DNA from: JAYFNU01 sp034933305
GTDB lineage: Bacteria > Bacillota > Clostridia > Oscillospirales > Ruminococcaceae
Reading direction: 5' to 3'
Assembly: GCA_034933305.1 (NCBI GenBank)
Contig: JAYFNU010000024.1
Coordinates: 1 to 64,000, forward strand
Length of the DNA stretch: 64,000 bases
In this document: in pieces, positions 59,651-64,000 of the stretch
How the letters are laid out: the number at the start of each line of letters is the position of its first letter
Position numbering within the stretch: position 1 is the stretch's first letter
The notes under the pieces: generated by a model
Seen by the model: only the letters and a program-made list of their open reading frames with translations
Told to the model about the DNA's origin: nothing
Databases searched by the model: none
Made by a program: the position numbers and the translations under genes

Positions 59651-62600
59651 TTTCGTTCATCTGCATGTGCACAGTGAATACAGCCTTCTCGACGGCGCCT
59701 GCCGCATCGAACGCCTTGTGGAGCGCGTGAAGGAGCTCGGGCAGACCGCCTGCGCCGTCACCGACCACGGCGTGATGTTCGGCTGCGTCGATTTTTATAA
59801 AGCGGCAAAGGCCGCCGGCATTAAACCGATCATCGGGTGCGAGGCCTACGTCGCGCCGCGCACCCGCTTCGACAAGGTCTACCGCATCGACTCGTCGCCC
59901 TATCACCTTGTGCTGCTGTGCAAAAACGAGACGGGCTACCGCAACCTCATCAAAATGATCAGCCTCGCGAACACGGAGGGCTTTTACAACAAGCCGCGCG
60001 TCGACCGCGAGCTGCTCGAAACCTATCACGAGGGGCTCGTCGCGCTGTCGGCGTGCCTCGCGGGCGAGATCCCGCAGCAGCTGCTCGCGGGAGAATACGA
60101 AAAAGCAAAGGACGTCGCGCGGTACTACGAGGGCGTTTTCGGCAAGGGGAACTACTACATCGAGCTGCAGGATCACGGCATCGAGGAGCAGGAGCGGATC
60201 CTGCCGGACCTCATCCGGCTCGCGCACGAGCTCGACATACCGCTCGTCGCGACGAACGACTGTCATTATATCGAAAAAAAGGACAGCGTCATGCAGCACG
60301 CGCTCATCTGCGTGCAGACGAACAAGACCTTCGACGACGACGACGTTCTTGAGTTCAAGACCGACAATTTTTATGTCCGCTCCACCGAGGAGATGGCGGC
60401 GGTCTTTGCCGCCATTCCCGAGGCCGTCACGAATACCGCAAAAGTGGCCGCGCTGTGCAATTACGACTTCGAATTCGGCGTGACGAAGCTGCCGTATTTC
60501 AGGACGCCCGACGGCACGCCGAACGCCGACTTTTTCAAGCGCCTGTGCCATGACGGCGTTCTGCAGCGCTACGGCGAAGCGCACGATCCCGCCGTCGACG
60601 AGCGGCTCGACTACGAGATCGGCATCATCGAAAAGATGGGATACATCGACTACTATCTCATCGTGTGGGACTTCGTCCATTATGCGAAAAGCAACGGCAT
60701 CCCCGTCGGTCCCGGCCGCGGCTCCGGCGCAGGGAGCCTTTGCGCCTACTGCATGGGCATCACCGGCATCGACCCGCTCAAATACAACCTGCTGTTCGAG
60801 CGCTTCCTCAACCCGGAGCGCGTGAGCATGCCGGACTTCGATATCGACTTCTGCTACGAGCAGCGCCCGCGCGTCATCGAATATGTGACGCAGAAATACG
60901 GCGCCAGCCACGTCGCGCAGATCATCACCTTCGGCACCATGGCGGCGCGCGCGGCGGTGCGCGACATCGGCCGCGTGCTGGGCATACCCTACAATCAGGT
61001 CGACGCGGTCGCAAAGCTCATTCCGCAGGAGCTCGGCATCACGATCGACAAGGCGCTCGAGCGCGCGCATGAATTCAAGGAGCTGTACGACGGCGACGCG
61101 CAGATCAGGCGACTCGTCGATCTCGCGCGCGACGTCGAGGGCATGCCGCGCAACGCCTCGACCCACGCGGCCGGCGTCGTCATCACCCGCGACGAGGTGA
61201 GCGATTATGTGCCGCTGTCGGTGAACGACGAGCAGCCCGTCACGCAGTATACGATGACGACGCTCGAGGAGCTCGGCCTGCTCAAGATGGATTTTCTCGG
61301 CCTTCGCACGCTGACCGTCATCGCCGACGCCGAACGCGATATCAAAAAGCGGCTGCCGGCCTTTTCGATGGACGCCATCTCCTATGAGGACAAGGCCGTT
61401 TTCGACATGATCGCCACCGGCAGCACCAGCGGGGTGTTCCAGTTCGAATCGGGCGGCATGCGGCAGCTGCTCATGCAGATGCGCCCGGCGAGCGTCGAGG
61501 ATCTCATCGCCGCCGTCTCGCTCTATCGGCCGGGGCCGATGGAGTCGATCCCCGCCTATGTGGAAAACCGCAGGCATCCGGAGAATATCCGCTACAAGCA
61601 CCCGCTGCTCAAGCCCATCCTCGACGTCACGAACGGCTGCATCATCTACCAGGAACAGGTCATGCAGATCTTCCGCGCGCTTGCCGGCTTCAGCTACGGC
61701 CAGGCCGACCTCGTGCGCCGCGCCATGTCGAAAAAGAAGCACAAAGTCATGGAGCAGGAAGGGGAGCGCTTCATCCACGGCAGCAGCGAACCGGGCAGGG
61801 AATGCGACGGCTGCGTCCGCCGCGGCATCCTGGAGCCCGTCGCGAAGGCCATCTACGACGACATGGCGAGCTTCGCGTCTTACGCCTTCAATAAATCCCA
61901 CGCCGCGGCCTATGCGATCGTCGCCTATCAGACGGCGTTCCTCAAGTGCCATTATCCGACCGAGTTCATGGCGGCGCTGCTCACGAGCGTGCTCGACAGC
62001 AGCGACAAGGTGATGGAATACATCGCCGAATGCCGCAGCATCGGCATCGAGGTACTTCCGCCCGACATCAACATCAGTCTGCATTCCTTCACGGTCGACG
62101 GGCCGCGCATCCGCTTCGGTCTGCTGGCCATCAAGGGCGTCGGCCGCAGTCTCATCGAAGCGATCGTCGCGGAGCGCACGCGCGGCGGCCCCTTCACGTC
62201 GTTCCTCGATTTCTGCGAGCGTCTGTACGGCTCGGAGCTCAACCGCCGCGCGCTCGAGAACCTCGTCAAATGCGGTGCCTTCGACAGCTTCGGCGTGCCG
62301 CGCAAAAGCATGGTCAACGGCATGGAATCCCTGCTCAAATCCATCGACGACGACAACAAGAAGAATATTTCGGGGCAGATCGACCTTTTCGGCTCGCTCG
62401 AGGAGCATCGCCCCAAGGAAGCCGCTTTCCCCGACGACGGCGAATACGACCCGCGGGAAAAGCTGCGCTTCGAAAAAGAGCTGACGGGCCTGTACCTGTC
62501 GAGCCATCCGCTGCTCGAATACGAAAACGAGCGCCGGCGCATCACGAAGCATCAGATCAGGGACTTCCAGTCCGACGACGCCCAGCGGTACGACAACGAG

Positions 62601-63146
62601 GAGGTGACGCTGCTCGTCTCCATCTCTTCCGTGCGGACCAAGATCACGAAGAACAATACGACCATGGCATTCGTCAATATCGAGGACACGACGGGCATGA
62701 TGGAAATGATCGTCTTCCCGCGAAAATATGAAGAAGCCGCGCGTCTGCTGCGGGAAAATGAGATCCTCGTCGTCAAGGGCCGCATCTCCGTCAAGGAAGA
62801 AGAGGCGGTCCGCCTCGTGCTCAACGAGGTCTTCCCGCTGTCGATGGCGCCCGGCAAAGGAGATGCGGCGCCGCGGACAGACGTCCGGGAACCCGCTGCC
62901 GCGGAGCCTTCCGGGGAGCGTAAAGTCAACACCCTTTACATCAAGCTGGCGGGCAAAAGCGACCCGCGCAGCGATCGCCTGATGGGGATTCTCGGCATCT
63001 TTGACGGCGCCGTTCCCGTCAAGCTGTACTACGCCGACACGAAGCAGACGGTCCTGACGCCGTCGAAGTTCTGGGTCTCCTATTCCGAGGCGCTCGACAA
63101 TGAGCTCGCGGCGCTGCTCGGGCGCGAGAATGTTGTTTTCAAGTGA
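59631..63146 (+). CDS. dnaE: DNA polymerase III alpha subunit, DnaE type
   Basis: A 1171-aa replicative polymerase. PHP domain (HLHVHSEYSLLDG, 10-22), catalytic aspartates in PDFDIDF (401-407), fingers with GPGRGSGAGS, helix-hairpin-helix region, and a C-terminal OB-fold (about 990-1060). As a DnaE rather than PolC it serves lagging-strand or initiation synthesis in Firmicutes. The start lies inside whiA. Confidence 0.97.
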   Translation: MEIRPADFVHLHVHSEYSLLDGACRIERLVERVKELGQTACAVTDHGVMFGCVDFYKAAKAAGIKPIIGCEAYVAPRTRFDKVYRIDSSPYHLVLLCKNETGYRNLIKMISLANTEGFYNKPRVDRELLETYHEGLVALSACLAGEIPQQLLAGEYEKAKDVARYYEGVFGKGNYYIELQDHGIEEQERILPDLIRLAHELDIPLVATNDCHYIEKKDSVMQHALICVQTNKTFDDDDVLEFKTDNFYVRSTEEMAAVFAAIPEAVTNTAKVAALCNYDFEFGVTKLPYFRTPDGTPNADFFKRLCHDGVLQRYGEAHDPAVDERLDYEIGIIEKMGYIDYYLIVWDFVHYAKSNGIPVGPGRGSGAGSLCAYCMGITGIDPLKYNLLFERFLNPERVSMPDFDIDFCYEQRPRVIEYVTQKYGASHVAQIITFGTMAARAAVRDIGRVLGIPYNQVDAVAKLIPQELGITIDKALERAHEFKELYDGDAQIRRLVDLARDVEGMPRNASTHAAGVVITRDEVSDYVPLSVNDEQPVTQYTMTTLEELGLLKMDFLGLRTLTVIADAERDIKKRLPAFSMDAISYEDKAVFDMIATGSTSGVFQFESGGMRQLLMQMRPASVEDLIAAVSLYRPGPMESIPAYVENRRHPENIRYKHPLLKPILDVTNGCIIYQEQVMQIFRALAGFSYGQADLVRRAMSKKKHKVMEQEGERFIHGSSEPGRECDGCVRRGILEPVAKAIYDDMASFASYAFNKSHAAAYAIVAYQTAFLKCHYPTEFMAALLTSVLDSSDKVMEYIAECRSIGIEVLPPDINISLHSFTVDGPRIRFGLLAIKGVGRSLIEAIVAERTRGGPFTSFLDFCERLYGSELNRRALENLVKCGAFDSFGVPRKSMVNGMESLLKSIDDDNKKNISGQIDLFGSLEEHRPKEAAFPDDGEYDPREKLRFEKELTGLYLSSHPLLEYENERRRITKHQIRDFQSDDAQRYDNEEVTLLVSISSVRTKITKNNTTMAFVNIEDTTGMMEMIVFPRKYEEAARLLRENEILVVKGRISVKEEEAVRLVLNEVFPLSMAPGKGDAAPRTDVREPAAAEPSGERKVNTLYIKLAGKSDPRSDRLMGILGIFDGAVPVKLYYADTKQTVLTPSKFWVSYSEALDNELAALLGRENVVFK

Positions 63147-63175
63147 TTGACAAAGCAGCCTCCGCGCATTATCAT
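63147..63175 (+). promoter_or_regulatory. Sigma-A promoter of pfkA
   Basis: Perfect TTGACA (63147-63152) directly after the dnaE stop, 17-nt spacer, TATCAT (63170-63175). Confidence 0.8.
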
Positions 63176-63206
63176 TGACTTGTTTGTTTTTAAAAAGGAG
63201 AAGAAT

Positions 63207-64000
63207 ATGGCTGGCAGAATCAAGACCATAGGCGTTCTGACGAGCGGCGGCGACGCCCCGGGCATGAACGCGGCGATCCGCGCCGTCTGCAGAACGGCGA
63301 TCAACATGGGCATGCGCGTCATGGGCATCCGCAGAGGCTACAACGGCCTCATCACCGGCGATATGTTCGAGATGAACATCCGCAGTGTTTCAGAGATCAT
63401 CCACCGCGGCGGCACCGTGCTGTACACGGCGCGCTGCATGGAATTCACGACGCCCGAGGGGCAGGAAAAAGCAAAGAACGTCTGTATCGAAAACGGCGTG
63501 GACGCCATCGTCGCCATCGGCGGCGACGGCACCTTCCGCGGCGCGCTCGACCTCAGCAAGCGGGGCGTCGCCTGCATCGGCATCCCCGGCACCATCGACA
63601 ACGACGTCGGCGCGAGCGAATATACGATCGGCTACGACACCGCGCTCAACACGGCCATGGAGATGGTCGACAAGCTGCGCGACACCACGCAGTCGCACGA
63701 CCGCTGCTCGGTCGTCGAGGTCATGGGCCACCGCGCGGGGTATCTCGCCGCAAACACCGGCATCGCCTGCGGCGCGGTCTGCATCCTCGTCCCTGAGATC
63801 CCGTTCGATCTCGAGCACGACGTCATCAGCCGCATGAAGCGCACGCAGAAGACCGGCAAGAAGCATTTCATCGTCGTGGTCGCCGAGGGCTGCGGCAGCG
63901 CGATCGACATTTCGAAGGTCATCCAGGAAAAGACCGGCATCGAGACGAAGGCGACGGTGCTCGGCCATGTGCAGCGCGGCGGCACGCCGACGATGCGCGA
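63207..64000 (+). CDS. pfkA: ATP-dependent 6-phosphofructokinase (partial, runs off the window)
   Basis: The first 264 codons are present; the gene continues past the end. N-terminal VLTSGGDAPGMNAAIR, GGDGTF and PGTIDNDVG (the catalytic region; Gly at both diagnostic positions points to ATP rather than pyrophosphate as donor), and EVMGHRAGYLA. Phosphorylates fructose 6-phosphate in glycolysis. ATG 63207 has AAAGGAG 7 nt upstream. Confidence 0.95.
   Translation, partial: MAGRIKTIGVLTSGGDAPGMNAAIRAVCRTAINMGMRVMGIRRGYNGLITGDMFEMNIRSVSEIIHRGGTVLYTARCMEFTTPEGQEKAKNVCIENGVDAIVAIGGDGTFRGALDLSKRGVACIGIPGTIDNDVGASEYTIGYDTALNTAMEMVDKLRDTTQSHDRCSVVEVMGHRAGYLAANTGIACGAVCILVPEIPFDLEHDVISRMKRTQKTGKKHFIVVVAEGCGSAIDISKVIQEKTGIETKATVLGHVQRGGTPTMR

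Noticed and set aside
59574..62552. 992-codon minus-strand open frame opposite dnaE
   Set aside because: Antisense shadow of dnaE, with low-complexity Arg/Ala/Asp-rich translation and no recognisable domain.

Overview
The window (about 60% GC, no insertion sequence, prophage or CRISPR array seen) looks like a chromosome segment of a high-GC, spore-forming member of the Bacillota, class Clostridia. This rests on bofA, a gerA-gerB-gerC operon, DUF421/DUF4363 genes behind sigma-G-like promoters, HPr kinase, NrdR, a class A RNase P RNA, good sigma-A promoters and strong Shine-Dalgarno sites. A finer placement (Oscillospirales/Christensenellales-like) is only a guess.

Layout. 1-7.3 kb: bofA facing rnpB, gdhA, an AI-2E-family permease, a small membrane protein, hsp20, and a minus-strand cardiolipin synthase-acyltransferase pair. 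7.4-17.7 kb: Zn-dehydrogenase, Gfo/Idh/MocA oxidoreductase, a TIM-barrel/IolB fusion, a cupin, a complete Liv-type ABC transporter and an MFS permease. 17.8-22.4 kb (minus strand): AraC regulator, enolase-superfamily enzyme and two more Gfo/Idh/MocA proteins. 22.5-32.5 kb: glucuronate isomerase, then an operon of IlvD/Edd dehydratase, LacI regulator, Fe-S Old Yellow Enzyme, Zn-dehydrogenase, SDR and a fumarate-reductase-like flavoprotein. Together 7.4-32.5 kb reads as a 25-kb sugar/sugar-acid catabolic island rich in redox enzymes.

32.7-45.1 kb: prfC; a minus-strand morphogenesis pair (FHA-FtsW/RodA fusion plus class B PBP); and an agmatine deiminase operon (RpiR regulator, aguA, APC permease, NhaC antiporter, putrescine carbamoyltransferase, carbamate kinase) that yields ATP from agmatine. 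45.3-51.2 kb: tRNA-Ser(GGA), asnS, an aminotransferase, a divergent SecD/SecF-like pair and nrdR. 51.3-55.9 kb: spore genes (DUF421-DUF4363 diverging from gerA-gerB-gerC). 55.9-64 kb: the conserved chain hprK-murB-rapZ-whiA-dnaE-pfkA, with no yvcK-like gene between rapZ and whiA; pfkA runs off the end.

Most interesting regulatory signals: overlapping back-to-back sigma-G-like promoters between the DUF421 and gerA operons; a set of GTAAC/GTTAC palindromes around rpiR; two matching cre/LacI-type operators at the uxaC and dehydratase promoters; and a perfect 12-bp inverted repeat flanking the promoter of the enolase/Gfo operon. Most interesting proteins: the TIM-barrel/IolB fusion, the FHA-FtsW fusion, and an IlvD/Edd dehydratase lacking the usual first cluster cysteine.
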